DNA of 64,000 bases from Cacajao melanocephalus (GCA_963573385.1 CAUYLG010071414.1:1-64000), one strand, 5' to 3'; positions 1-10,897 are shown, counted from the first letter of the stretch. The notes: generated from the letters alone by a model not told the origin. Made by a program: numbers and translations.

Positions 1-285
1 TATTTATTAGTTCTAACATTTTTTGCTAGAGTTTCTAGAAGTTTTTATTTGTAAAATCATGTCAAATCCACAAAACATACATTTTTCTCAGTATCACATT
101 ACACCTATTTTAAAAGTGACCACATAATTGGAAGTAAATCACTCCTCAGCAATTGCATAGCATTTCTCAGGTTTAAATAAAATATTGGTTGGCTGTATGT
201 TTGTTATTTTCATCCCTTATTCCTTCCTGTCTCCATTGTTAAGCACAATTATTGGCATAAAAGAGGTTTTTAATACCCATTTTTA
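1..285. other. AT-rich DNA, nothing recognised
   Basis: I see no gene, RNA or clear repeat here. The stretch runs up to a degraded Alu 3' end. Confidence 0.5.
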
Positions 286-332
286 GACTGCATTCTAGCC
301 TTGGCAATAGAACAAGAGTCCTGTTCTCTCTT
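286..332 (+). mobile_element. Alu 3' end fragment
   Basis: About 45 bases match the last part of an Alu right arm ('gcattctagcc ttggcaatag' corresponds to the usual 'gcactccagcctgggcaacag'). Nothing upstream aligns with the rest of an Alu, so this is a diverged remnant. A pyrimidine-rich tract sits where the A-tail would be. Confidence 0.55.
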
Positions 333-439
333 CCTCTTTCTCTTCCTCTTTCTTTCTCTCTTACATTCTTTTTTTTCTTCTTTCTTTCACTCTTTCTTTC
401 TTCTTTTCTCTCTTTTTCTTTCTTTCAAAAAAAAAAAAA
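324..439. repeat. Polypyrimidine (TTTC/TCTT)n tract followed by A13
   Basis: About 100 bases on the plus strand are almost purely C and T in irregular TTTC and CTTT units (324-426). They switch abruptly to 13 consecutive A (427-439). It is flanked on the left by an Alu remnant and on the right by L1 sequence. The 107-codon open frame across it is low-complexity and not a gene. Confidence 0.85.
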
Positions 440-462
440 TCATGTCATCTGCAAATAGGAAT

Positions 463-1665
463 GATCAAGGGATTTCCAGGATGCAAGATTGGTTCAACAT
501 AGGCAAACCTACAAATGTGGTACACTACATTAATAGAATGGAGGATAAAAACCATATGATAATCTCAATTGATAGAGAAAAAGCATTTGACAAAATTCGA
601 TCTCTTTTAATTATACAGTCTTAAGTTAGGTACAGAAGGGATGTACCTCAGCACAGTAAAGCCATGCATGACAAATTGCATGGAAAGCTTTTCCTTTAGG
701 ATCAGGAGCTAGTCAAACATGGTCACTCTTACTGCTTTTCTTTAAAACAGTACTGAAAGTTCTAGCCAGATAAATTAAACAAGAGAAAGAAATAAAAGAT
801 ATGTAAACTGGAAAAGAAAAACAAAAACTTCAAGAAAGATGAAAAAATATTTGAGTTGTCATTTTACCAACGGAAATATAAAGATAGCAAATATCCACGT
901 GGATGGAAAGATGTTCCACATCATTAGTTGTTAAAAAAATGCAATCTAAAATCACAAGATATGAGTATATACACACAAGACTGTCAAAAAGTAAAGACCA
1001 AAAAAATCAAGTTATTGCCAAGATGTTAAGGAACTAGAACTCTCATTCATGGCTGATGGGAAGTAAATGGAACAATAACTTCTGAAAATGGTTCGGCAGT
1101 TTATTTAAAAGTTAAACACATTACTACCATATAATCCAGCTATTCTACTCCTATGTATTTACCAAAGAGAAAAGAAAGCTTATGCCCACACAAAGACTTG
1201 CACACACAAGTTCACAGAGATGTATTTGTAACAGCTAAACACTGGAAACCATCCAAATTTCTATATTACAGGTGAATGGATATACAAACGTTGCCGTATG
1301 ATAGAATACTCATCAGCATTAAAATGGAATAAACCACTGACACATGCTATGGCATAGATAAATCTCAAAGTAATTATGCTGAGTTCAAGAGGCCAGATGA
1401 AGTAACACATACTGTAGAATTTCATTTCAGTAAAATCATAAGACATGAATATGGACAAAAAGAAATGTCATTGATAGGTAACAAGAGTGGGCTTAAAAGG
1501 AAGGTGAAATTTTGGGGAGTGATGAATACGCTCATTATGTTGATAGTGGTTATGGTTTCATTGTTATAAACATATGTTAAAACTTTCCAAATTGTGTACT
1601 TTAAATATGGGTAGCTTATAGTATTTCAGTTATATTTCAATGAAACTTTTTTAAATAGAACAGAC
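463..1665 (+). mobile_element. L1M-type LINE-1 fragment, sense, internally deleted
   Basis: Bases 463-600 match L1 ORF2 in the reverse-transcriptase region; the degraded reading includes the family's [13 protein letters not shown] stretch. Bases 730-830 match the following part of ORF2. From about 850 the match jumps to the ORF2 C-terminal region, suggesting an internal deletion of roughly 1 kb relative to a full element. The element runs to a 3' end of the kind 'gtgtactttaaatatgggtag...caatgaaac'. It is full of stops and inactive. Divergence suggests an old mammalian L1M subfamily. Confidence 0.8.
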
Positions 1666-2699
1666 TATTGATATATAATGCTAAACTTCTGTCTAGTAAG
1701 ATTTCCCCCATCACTCTCTCATTAGTATTATGAGAAAAGTCTTGCTTTTCCTCATCTCTAAGTAGCACTTGTGATGACTGAGAGGTTATGGTGACACTTC
1801 ACTATTTTCCTTTGCATTTATTTGACTACTAGTAAAACTTATTTCATTCAAATGTTTAAAGAAAGCTTATTGAGCTTTTTAAATGCAGGATGAAATTTGA
1901 CTAACACTGGCTATTCTTATTAAGTTTCTGGGCAGAGTAATTTCCAGAGGACCTTGGATTCTGAATGATTTGGCAATTATTTGTATAAATTGGAAAAAAA
2001 GAGAAGACTGGGGAGACTGGACAATGTATAAATGCAGGAAGTTGAGTAGATTTTATTTTTGAACCATTGTGAAAATTCATTCGTATATTAAAAGACCTTG
2101 CCTGATATACAAGGAAGGAATGTTTTATTTATTCTCCTCTAGTCTTGTTGATCCTCTGGACCTTATTCATACATTATTTTATATTCATACAGTAAAAAAT
2201 ACAATGTTGCATCTACATGCAGAGAGATTTCCCTTTACCTCCCCTTTGTTGTTTGCAAAACAGTGCTAAAATATTTTTAATCACCAAAGAAAGAACAGTG
2301 ACCTTCGTAAAAAGTGCAGCTGTGCCATAGCATGCAGACTGCTGGAAAACATTGTCTCCTCATGAGTTTTGTAAATCATTCCTGGCAGGAGGCATCACTA
2401 TCTGCTTAACTCTCCTGAAGAGTCTCAAATGTGGTGTTCAAAGGCGTTGTTAGGGCTCTGAGAGCAGATAAATTATTCAATTTATGACATCTGCTTGCTG
2501 ATCTTGGAATTTAGAATTGGTAACACAATAGGAACTGCCCTAGAGTTTAAGAGGCTTGGAGTGTGTTATGTGAGGGTAAGTTAGGGAACATGCTAATGGA
2601 TAAGTATCAGAGCAGGGACTAAGTTAGGGAATGTGAGGTAAAGAGCAAAGAAAAAGATCTATTTTTGGCTTAGTCACACTCTAGCTACCCTTCTTTCTA
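1666..2699. other. Unique-looking DNA, nothing recognised
   Basis: About 1 kb with no recognisable repeat, RNA gene or convincing open frame. The 66-codon frame at 2069-2269 has no family features. Confidence 0.5.
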
Positions 2700-3535
2700 A
2701 TTTGGCTTTCTTTTTAAAAATCAGATACACACAAACGTAGAAAGTATAGTATCCTCATATATCTATCACCAAACTTAAACAATGGCCAAATATGTTTTGC
2801 TACACTAGAGTTTCTTAAACTTCAGTAAACCTATTGATAATCTTGAATGTTAAAATACAGTTTTTACAGTTTAGGCTTGGGTCTGAGGTTTTTATGTGAT
2901 GTGGATCAAGCTCCTAGGTGATGTGGATCCTAGCTGGTGTTTACTCTTGGAATAGCAGAATTGTATTTACTCCTACTTACTTCTACTCTTGCCCATTCAT
3001 TATTTTGAAGCCAACTCCAGGTATCATGTTATTTCATTCATAATTATTCTAGCATATATCCCCAAAACATGTGTTCATTATAAAAATGTAGCCCCAGTGC
3101 TATTATTCTACTTTAAAAAAATAATAATTCTACAATAACATTAAATTTCTAGTCCTTTTTCAAATTTCCCCAATTGTCTCATTATTGTTTAATTTCCTCT
3201 ACCTCTCAAATAGTTTGTTAGGATTGAAATAAGATCCATACATTGTAATTGAATGATGCTTCCTACTGGTTATTGCAATTGGTTCATGTTGCAATTGATT
3301 CTTGTATTTGGTTTATCTGTCTTTCTATCTGTAGGTTCTCTCATATGCACACTTTCTCTTACTCTTTTCTCATCTCTTTATATTTCTTTGCAGTTTATTT
3401 TTTTGAAAAAATCCACAATTTTTCCTGTAGAGTTTAAATAGTATACATTTACCTGATTGCATAGTTTTTGTTAACACAATCCTTGTTTCCTATACTTCCT
3501 GTAAAGTTGTACTTACCTATTTTGACATAAGACAT
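2700..3535. mobile_element. Ancient interspersed repeat, probably L1M 3'UTR-like
   Basis: Several blocks resemble a common old mammalian repeat: 'atatctatcaccaaactt', 'cattattttgaagccaactc', 'tttccccaattgtctc', and the pair 'tttttcctgtagagttt' and 'acttcctgtaaagttgta' near the right end. I remember these motifs together, probably from an L1M 3'UTR, but I am not sure of the family name. Overlapping 62-codon frames at 3249-3441 are products of this T-rich sequence. Confidence 0.5.
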
Positions 3536-3540
3536 ATATA

Positions 3541-3716
3541 TTTGGTCTCTGTCTCTGGTTCCTAGCACAGAACTCCTATAACCCTTGAAATTTCCTGAGG
3601 GATAGGAATACTAGGAGCATCTTTTTAATCTATTTGGTCTCTGACCCCAGTTCCCGAAACATAGCTCCTTAGAATCCCTTGGGATTTCCTGGGTGATAAG
3701 ATCATCTTTTATTCTA
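3541..3716 (+). repeat. Diverged tandem duplication, period about 92 bp
   Basis: Unit 1 starts at 3541 ('tttggtctctgtctctggtt') and unit 2 at 3633 ('tttggtctctgaccccagtt'). Both continue through 'cc(t/c)...tttcctg(a/g)g(g/t)gata'. Identity by eye is about 70 percent, so the duplication is old. Confidence 0.65.
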
Positions 3717-4365
3717 ATGAGGTGACTCTTCATGGGCTCTTGGCTAGACTCGGATGGGAGCTGGTCATGAGAGAGAACCAAGACAGGATCAGAAGCTTGG
3801 CACTTTCAGCCCCCCACACCTACCCTTTTCCTTCCCAGAGGAAAGAAGGGCTAGAGATGGAGTTAATAAACAGTTATGCCTATGTGATGAACCATTCAAA
3901 CTATCTCTAAAAAATGGAGTTCAGAGAGCTTCTAAGAAGTTTGGTGAATACATCCATGTGTGGGGAGGGTAATGCACCCTAATTCTTTGAGAACGGAAGC
4001 CCCTGTCTCAAGACCCTTCCAGTCTTGCCTATGTGACTCTTCATCTGGCTCTTCATCTGTATTCTTTATCACATCATTTATAAAAAACAGGTAAATATAA
4101 GTGATTCCCTGAGTTCTGTGAGCCATCATAGCAGATTATCAAACATGATAAGGAGGTCATCAGAACCCCTGATTTGGAGTCAAGTCAGATAGAAATGTGG
4201 GTAACCTAGGGGCCTACCACTTGCAATTGGTGTCTGAAGTGGGGGACAGTCCTGCGGTGTTTATGCTTACTCCAGGTAGCTAGCATCATAATTGAATTGG
4301 AGTACACCCAATTGGTGTCTAGAGAGTTTGCTGATGTGAGAGAAAATCCACACACAGATATAGAA
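3541..4365 (+). mobile_element. LTR-like interspersed repeat, family not assigned
   Basis: The order of motifs matches a repeat I remember from primate DNA: 'cccttgggatttcctgggtg', 'gactcttggctagac', 'ccctgagttctgtgagcc', 'ggtgtctgaagtggggg', 'ctccaggtagctag' and 'acacccaattggtgtc' near the end. Its layout is like a retroviral LTR but I cannot assign the family. The first about 90 bases are present twice in tandem. Open frames of 62-72 codons within it are not genes. Confidence 0.55.
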
Positions 4366-4524
4366 GTTACTTTTGAGGAGGAATAGGATTTGGGGATGTG
4401 GTGGTAGTCATGGCTATTTCATGAACAGTGTTTTGTAGGTAAGCAAACATCTGATTCTTTTCCACTGTGTCATGTTAGAAGCTATTATTATTCATTGCCT
4501 AAATTCATTAAATAATTGAGGATA

Positions 4525-5787
4525 TGAAGCAGGATATCTCCCTGACTGCTTCATGGAACTCACGACAGGGGTTCCTCATTTACCCAGCCTACAGATTTCT
4601 ACTCCTTGTGGGAGGGAGTGTGCTAGCAAATGAGGTGGGAACTGGAATGCTGGAACCAGATGGACACTTTGGCACAGGCAGGGGCGAACTTCACTCGCTC
4701 AAACCCACTGCATTCCACCCCTTGCAGGAGGGAGCATGAAGGTGAGTGGGTGCAGAAGCCAGGGAAAGGGCTTTTGGGTGTCAGCCAAAGAAAATTCAGT
4801 GGGGCCCCATGGCAAGCATCGTGGGGTATACCTATGACCCCTGAAGCCCCAGATGGTGTGTTACAGTGCTCTTTTAGCTCTGCTATTCACAGAGAGCTTA
4901 AGTGTTAACAGCTCAGTAGGCCCTCTGTCTTTTTGTGGGAGATGGCTGCCTTCTGCCAGTGAGGGCAAAGGGTCTGTGTGAAGACCTTTTGTATCTGCAC
5001 TTGTGACTCCCGAGCTTTTGTCCGACATCCAGGAGAAATGAGGTTACATGAATGAATCAAAGGATGGTAAATGTGGGGATTTTATTGCTAATGAAAGTGG
5101 CACTCAGCAGGAAGGGGAGATGAAAGGGGGACAGGGTGGGAAGGTAATCTTTTCCTGAAGTCCAGCCATCTCTGGCTGGATTCTTCACTGAAGTTATGCC
5201 ATCAAGCTTCTCCTCTCCAATGTCCAACTGCTTCTCCTTTGTGCTAGCTGAGTCTGGGATTTTTTTTTTTTTTTCGAGACAGAGTTTTGCTCTTGTTGCC
5301 CAGGCTGGAGAGCAATGGAGTGATCTTGGCTCACTGCAACCTCTGCCCCCCGGGGTTGAGGGGGGCAGCCTCCCAAGTAGCTGGATTACTGGCACGCCAC
5401 AACATGTCTGGCTAATTTTTGTATTTTTAGTTGAGATGGGGTTTCAGCACATTGGCCAGACTGGTCTTGAACTCCTGACCTCAGGTGATCCACCCGCCTC
5501 AGCCTCCCAAAGTGCTAGGATTACAGGAATGAACCACTGTGCCCGGCCTGAGTCTGGGATTTTTATAGGCACAGGATGGGAGTCAGGTGGGGCCATGGGT
5601 GGTGTTGGAAAAGGCAACATCCAAGCAGGAAAACAGGGATGGAAGTTCTCACTTTGGGCCAAGGTCTCAGGCTTTACAGTTTGAGGGTGGGGCCTCACAG
5701 GGACCTGCCCTTTTCTGCCTAGAATTTCTCTGCTTTCTGTCCCTATTAGTTTCCCTGTATATTTTGACTCTTTCCCCTTCTTTACCA
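4525..5787 (-). mobile_element. Solo ERV-type LTR, minus strand, split by an Alu
   Basis: Read on the minus strand this has LTR layout: a start near 5787 (tggtaaagaagg), a TATA-type box ('gcctataaaaatccc') close to 5562-5576, a polyadenylation signal ('agcaataaaatcccc') near 5074-5088, and a long U5-like region ending near 4525. The family looks ERV1-like but I cannot name it. No gag, pol or env sequence adjoins it, so it is a solitary LTR. An Alu interrupts it just downstream of the TATA box. The open frames at 4524-4908 and 5587-5808 lie within it and are not genes. Confidence 0.65.
5266..5548 (-). mobile_element. AluS-like element inserted in the LTR
   Basis: An inverted Alu runs from its T-tract (from 5261) to the left-arm end 'gtgcccggcc' at 5548. 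A target-site duplication of about 16 bases ('tgagtctgggattttt') flanks it, starting at 5249 and at 5549. The left copy belongs to the interrupted LTR, so the Alu arrived later. Part of the right arm is replaced by a short GC palindrome (5343-5368). The 162-codon frame at 5196-5684 is Alu-derived. Confidence 0.95.
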
Positions 5788-5799
5788 TTTTTGAAAATA

Positions 5800-6530
5800 G
5801 AAATTTGATTACTTCATATGCTTTGAAGGTAACTAATCAATTATTTTCAGTGTGAGGAAATATCATTATGAACACAGAAATTTAATTATATTTGATGTTT
5901 CACTCCATTACAGTTATTGATGGTGAAAACGTTTGTCCATGGTAGCTTCTTTGTGTTCGCTTCTATATAGCATTATTCTGGCAAACACATTCTCAAAACA
6001 AAAGGGGCCATAATATTTTAACGACAGTGTCAGAATATTCTGAATGTTTAACAATCAGCTGCTGTAAGCCTGTGTGTCCTGACTCTAGAACACCACTATT
6101 CTTGAGACTTGTCAGTGTACCACTGGTTTCTAGACCCATTCAGTAAATATAGCTAGGGAATTTGTTTCTTTTCAAAGATAATCTACATATGAGTTTATAC
6201 TGGTATTTCCCATTTAAATTCAGGATTCTACTGTTTTTACTTAACTTTATCTTTCATCTGTTTCTCTTTTCTCCCACACAGAAAATCCCAGCTCCCAATG
6301 AATCAACATAATTACTCATCTGATTTATCCCACAATTCATGTGTAAAAATCTGAGAATAACAATACCAACACTGTCTGCAACAATGTGGTTACTGAAATA
6401 TTTTAAGATTTTTTTTTGCTGCAATTCATTTTGTCTTAGGGCATACACTGCCAGGAATATATAATCAACTTACTGTGTTGTAAAGTTGCTTGAACTTGAT
6501 AAATACTTACTTTTTACTCAACTTTGCTTT
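5800..6530. other. Unique-looking DNA with one strong 3' splice-site-like motif
   Basis: No repeat or gene recognised. A long pyrimidine run ending in CAG ('tctcttttctcccacacag') ends at 6281 and resembles a 3' splice site. One frame stays open from there for about 23 codons. No strong donor follows. Confidence 0.4.
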
Positions 6531-6534
6531 TGCT

Positions 6535-7045
6535 TTTTAATAATTTTTTAAAATTTAATTTTGTGTAATAATTATGTAAAAATTTCAAAGTCAAATTTAT
6601 AAAGCAAAAGGTATTCAAGAAATCTATGCCTATCTCTGTTCCTTCCATGCTACTTTTTTCCTTCCCCATAGATGGTATTTTTAGTAAGAGTTTTTGAGTT
6701 TTCCTTACATTAAAAATACAAACTAATGTAAATATATCTATCCCTTTCTTACATGAACTTTACTACACATGTTTTATTTCCCTTTAGTTTTTTATCTTAT
6801 GTATTATGGAGGTCAATCCGTTGCACGATATGGAGATACTTCTTATGTTTTATTCACAGCTTTATGGTACTCCGTCATATGAATAAACCCTTGTTTATTC
6901 AACCAGTAACATAGTGATGAACTTTTGGATTATTTCCAGTCTTTTGCTATCACAGATAATGCTATGCTTGTGTTTTTGCTACTGTACCTTCAGGATAGAT
7001 CCTTGAAGCACCTTGTGAGGTGAAATAATAAAATGCATACATAAT
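6535..7045 (-). mobile_element. Ancient L1M fragment, antisense
   Basis: Antisense L1 landmarks appear in order: 'tttatggtactccgtcatat', 'cttgtttattcaaccagta', 'tggattatttccagtctttt' and 'gctatcacagataatgct'. These are diverged forms of the inverted ORF2 end and 3'UTR. Boundaries are vague because of age. Confidence 0.65.
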
Positions 7046-8015
7046 GTTACTAAACATTCTTTACTTGATTATTGGCCACTGTTAAATGCAAAAGACAGAG
7101 AATAGTAGAAATATTGAAGCTCAAGTTTGCCCCTCGCTAGTGCTAATTTCTGAGATTTATGTTGGTCTCTCTGACTTCAGTGACTTCTTAGCACTGCTCC
7201 GTTATCCTTCTTTTGTTCTTCATGAAGACTTCATTCTGTTTTCTGAAAGCATCAAATGTTTTGCTGAATTTTTAATATAATTGAATTTATTCTAAAGATA
7301 ATATATATATAATTATAACACAAATATTAGGTTTATAAAATTTTAGAGTTGGAATGTATTAAAAATATTTTCCTTCATTAAAAGGGAAGAAAGAGATAGA
7401 TATTAAACAGATTAATCAAGACTGCAGAGTACATAACTGACAGAGGCAGGATTACAATCCATGTCTCATTCTCTAGATGCAGTAACTTTTAATCTCCCTC
7501 TAGGATGTTCAATCTGGTTTGCCAGCAGACATGTGATTTCATAGAAAAATCTTGAAAGTGATTCCATGGTCAGAAATTTGATTCTATGGTAAGTCAATTT
7601 GATGATGTGGGAAGTAATATAAAACATTTTTATATTTAAACAGGCAAATACTTTGCAGTAGAATGAAAAAATAATCACATGGCACTTTAAATAATAAATT
7701 ATAGGGCACTGAAAACATTTCCTAGCATGCCAAAGGCCATGTGACATCCCTGAACCTCCAGTTCATTCTCCTCTGTGTGAGGGTACTTCATGGAAGTATT
7801 TAAATAACATTGCTCATCACCATACTTAGTTTCCATTGGAGTTGGTGGGGATCATTTCTACCAGTCTGGTAGTTCACATTTTCACATCCTCCCTGAATTG
7901 ACCCAGGTAGGTAAATTAGGAAAAGAAAGAAAATGAAGCAGCCACTGGGTTACTGTTTCCCAAGAAACGAGTTTCCTCACTGTGATCCACATTTAGGTAA
8001 AAAATAAAGGAAGAA
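7046..8015. other. Mostly unique DNA
   Basis: Apart from a probable MIR remnant at 7408-7495 I see nothing. The open frames at 7086-7280 and 7466-7747 carry no recognisable motif. Confidence 0.45.
7408..7495 (-). mobile_element. Probable MIR fragment, antisense
   Basis: The run 'gacagaggcaggattacaatcc' followed by 'atgtctcattctctagatgc' resembles the inverted MIR core (tRNA-derived SINE). It is short and diverged. Confidence 0.4.
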
Positions 8016-8292
8016 GGCTGGACGCGGTGGCTTACGCCTGTAATTCCAGCACTTTGGGAGGCCAAGATGGGCGGATCACCTAAGGTCAGGAGTTTGAGAC
8101 CAGCCTAACCAACGTGGAGAAACCTCGTCTCTACTAAAAATGCAAAATTAGCCAGACGTGGTGGCACATGCCTGTAATCCCAGGCTGAGGCAGAAGAATC
8201 ACTTGAACACAGAAGGCGGAGGTTGCAATGAGCCGAGATTGCGCCATAGCACTCCAGCCTGGGTAACAAGAGCGAAACTCTGTCTCATAAAT
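8016..8292 (+). mobile_element. AluS element, sense
   Basis: Starts 'ggctggacgcggtggcttac', has the A-box and B-box region of the 7SL-derived left arm, and ends in an (ATAA)n tail. It is flanked by 'aataaaggaagaa' and 'aataaagggagaa', a near-perfect target-site duplication. About 15 bases are missing from the right arm start ('aatcccaggctgaggc'). Confidence 0.95.
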
Positions 8293-8305
8293 AAATAAAG
8301 GGAGA

Positions 8306-9938
8306 AGCACACTGGCTTCCTTCCTGTGTCTCTTTCAAATACACTGAAGGGAAGTTCTGAAATTTTTGAGCCTGAAAGTCTCAGAACCTTCTTTGCTGCC
8401 TGTCATGCAAAGGTTATCACAAAACCAGGAGACACTGGAGATGGAAAGGAGTTGCTGTAAAAAGCAACTTTTCTCACTGCGTTGAACAGGAATATAAAGT
8501 CTTAATTGCTGGCAAATGGATATATGAAGATAGAAAATTGCATTATAAACAAAGACTAATTATGAAGAAAAGTTGCTTATGGTTTAGTGTTGTGGTTCAA
8601 TTTGAAAGGCTTTTAATTCTTTTGAGGATCCATTAGCTCATTTCTTCAGAGGAATCAGAAGGACTAATCTCTAAAATCAATACAAAATGTGAAAACAAAG
8701 TATGGAAAAAGTTTTCATTGTCCTTTAAATCAATCCATAGAGTGTACATGATTCTATGCATATATCCCTATACAGTGATTTATTTGTAAATCCAAAGCTT
8801 GAACGAAAAGGTAACAAAATAAAAAGCAGTGTGAAGATGTCTGGGCCTTCGACCCATTTTGTTTATTTGAATTTAACTGTTAAATTCCCAGTAATTAATA
8901 ACAGAAGAAAATTCTAAACTTTTCTTATTTATGGTATTTATACTTTTCTGACTCAACATTGTCAACCTTAACTAGCAAGGCTCATATTCAGGTGGTACAA
9001 AGAGGTAAGCACAGACCAGTTATTACAGGCAACATCTGTCCCATTTGGTTGGTGTTTGTGTGTTTTTGGTATTATATTTATTAAATATATGTTTGTGGAC
9101 ATCAAATAATATGCTGGAATTGAAGCTTACCATATGCAACATGCTGGGTACTTCAAATTACAGGTCACAGGATATGCTTTCCATGTTATAGTATTATTTT
9201 TCCTCTGATAGAGTATTTTTACACATTATGGTCATCTTTTTAAGTTATTATGACCCTAACTGTTTACCAACGAGGAAAACTGTGACTAAGTCAGATTAAT
9301 TGAACTGGTTTTGCCAGTAAGCCCTAGGAGCTTGTTTAGCTAATTAAGATCAAAAGTGCTGAAGACTGTCCATAATGGATGATTCTGGAGGCAAGCCTGT
9401 CTTCCTGCGTGCAACTTCCAATTAAAAGTCTGCGTGTTTGTGCTCTGGGAAGCAATGGCAGTTTCTGAGTTGGAAAGTTGCTTAAGACCTTACACAACTG
9501 AAAAGCAGAACTAGTGGCTTATAAGCAGTGGAAAAATAAGACTGGCTAGGAAGAGCTTAAGGACGTTTTCAATGTTTTTGGATCTTTTGCCGCAATATGC
9601 TTTCAGTTATTTGACCACCAAAATGTGCCCTTTTTTTTCCATTGAAGGATTTGCATAAACTATCTGTTTGGCTGGCCCAACTATTTGGAGAGTTTGCAGT
9701 ATAAAAACAGCACAAAAAAGTGGAGTGTATCCACACTGGGCAAGAGATTGACAAGCCCATTTGTCACACCCAGGGGTTTAATACTGATTCAGAAGCTGTT
9801 GGTGAGTCATGGAATTGAGGGATCCATTTGGGGAAACTTGTGGAAGTGTGAGAATAGAAGACAATCACCCTGTGACACCACACTGACTTCACACCATGTG
9901 AACCACAGTAAGGGTGGCAAGCACGACCTGTTCTTGTG
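8306..9938. other. Repeat-poor unique DNA
   Basis: No repeat recognised over 1.6 kb. A TATA-like box (tataaaaa, 9700-9707) and a strong donor-like motif after 9798 (gttg|gtgagt) lie just upstream of the first candidate exon. Open frames at 9569-9988 on both strands are short and lack known motifs. Confidence 0.4.
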
Positions 9939-10076
9939 ATGCTGGATGAGTTACCACCTGAGGATGAGCATCTCTTGGGAGCTGTCATCTTTCACTGCCA
10001 CCCCCTCTCACACCATGCAGCCAATCAAAGTGTTTCTCCCAACAAACACAGAGCCCTCAACCTGGGAATAATTCTG
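9939..10076 (+). CDS. Candidate first coding exon of an unrecognised small membrane protein
   Basis: An ATG at 9939 (G at -3) opens 46 codons that run to a perfect-looking donor (attctg|gtaagt) at 10076/10077. The upstream in-frame stop is TAA at 9909. The peptide begins MLDELPPEDEH, is acidic then histidine-rich, and ends in the hydrophobic NLGIIL. A second possible start for the exon is the acceptor-like 'cacaccatgcag' ending at 10020; that exon would be 56 bases and in the same frame. The exon ends in phase 0 and would continue into 19146-19266 without a stop. A TATA-like box lies 232 bases upstream of the ATG. I do not recognise the protein. The exon call rests only on splice signals, phase and lack of repeats, and chance remains a serious alternative. 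Confidence 0.2.
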
Positions 10077-10184
10077 GTAAGTTTGTCTCCTTAACATTTT
10101 CCATAATGCTTTTAGTACCCCTTATAACTAGTCCCTTGGAAATGGCCTGAGTTTGAAGCAGGACCAGGGTGTCTCAAGTCAAAA

Positions 10185-10300
10185 TACAGTTTTCAGTCCT
10201 AGTTCTCTGCCACTTAAAATTGTACCCTTGGACAATTTATTTAACTTTGATAATATTCAGTTTTCTCATCTGTAAAATGGGAATAGCTATATGTTTTTAA
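10185..10300 (+). mobile_element. MIR fragment, sense
   Basis: The MIR core is visible: 'tctctgccacttaaaattgt', then 'gacaatttatttaact', then 'cagttttctcatctgtaaaa' and 'tgggaatagct'. This is the usual order for the tRNA-derived MIR SINE. Confidence 0.8.
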
Positions 10301-10538
10301 ACTGGTAAGAAGGAAGTTGAAATCTAAAGATGAAATTCAAAGGGACCTCATTTATCTTTGGGACTCAATATCTCTTTTACTTTGAAATCAGTTTATTATT
10401 AGGATGAATAAATGAAATTGCTGATATCTGACATTTTTTGGCCTATAGAAATGGCAGTTTTACATGGTTTAATGTTATTGTGTCTAAAGGATATGTAGAG
10501 AGAAGGAATTAAATTGATTATTAAAAATGTGGCCAGTT

Positions 10539-10897
10539 GGCCTGGCATGGTGGCTCATACCTACAATCCCAGCACTTTGGGAGGTCGACGTAGCAGGATG
10601 GCTTGAGCCCAGGAGTTTGAGACCAATCTGGGCAACATGGTAAAACCCCATCTCTACCAAAAAAAAAAAAAAAAAAAAAACCCAAATCCAAAACCAAACA
10701 AAACCCCCATAAAAATTAGCAGGGCATGGTGGCATGTGCCTATAGTCCCAGCTACTCAGGGGCTGAGGTGAGGGGATCGCCTGAGTCCAGGCAGGTTGAG
10801 GCTGCAGTGAGTAGTGATCATACCACTGCATTCCAGCGTGGGCAACAGAGTGAGGCCCTGTCTTTTAAAAAAAAAAAAAAGAAAGAAAGAAACAAAA
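10539..10897 (+). mobile_element. AluJ element, sense, with enlarged middle linker
   Basis: Left arm starts 'ggcctggcatggtggctcat' and carries AluJ-type 'gcttgagcccaggagtttga'. The right arm has 'ggttgaggctgcagtgag' and 'gatcataccactgcattcc'. The A-rich linker between the arms is unusually long (about 10661-10712) and contains interspersed CCC groups. The tail is A14 followed by GAAA units. The frames at 10484-10831 and 10726-10977 are Alu-derived. Confidence 0.95.

Noticed and set aside
301..624. 107-codon frame
   Set aside because: Its first half is a simple pyrimidine tract and its second half a degraded L1 piece.
5196..5684. 162-codon open frame on the plus strand
   Set aside because: It translates an inverted Alu and LTR sequence; the Alu portion has the familiar Alu peptide pattern.
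9700..9707. TATA box as a separate promoter feature
   Set aside because: The motif is present, but with no other promoter element or transcript evidence it is only mentioned as context for the candidate gene.
9764..9988. Minus-strand 74-codon frame
   Set aside because: It overlaps the candidate plus-strand exon, lacks motifs and has no splice or promoter support.
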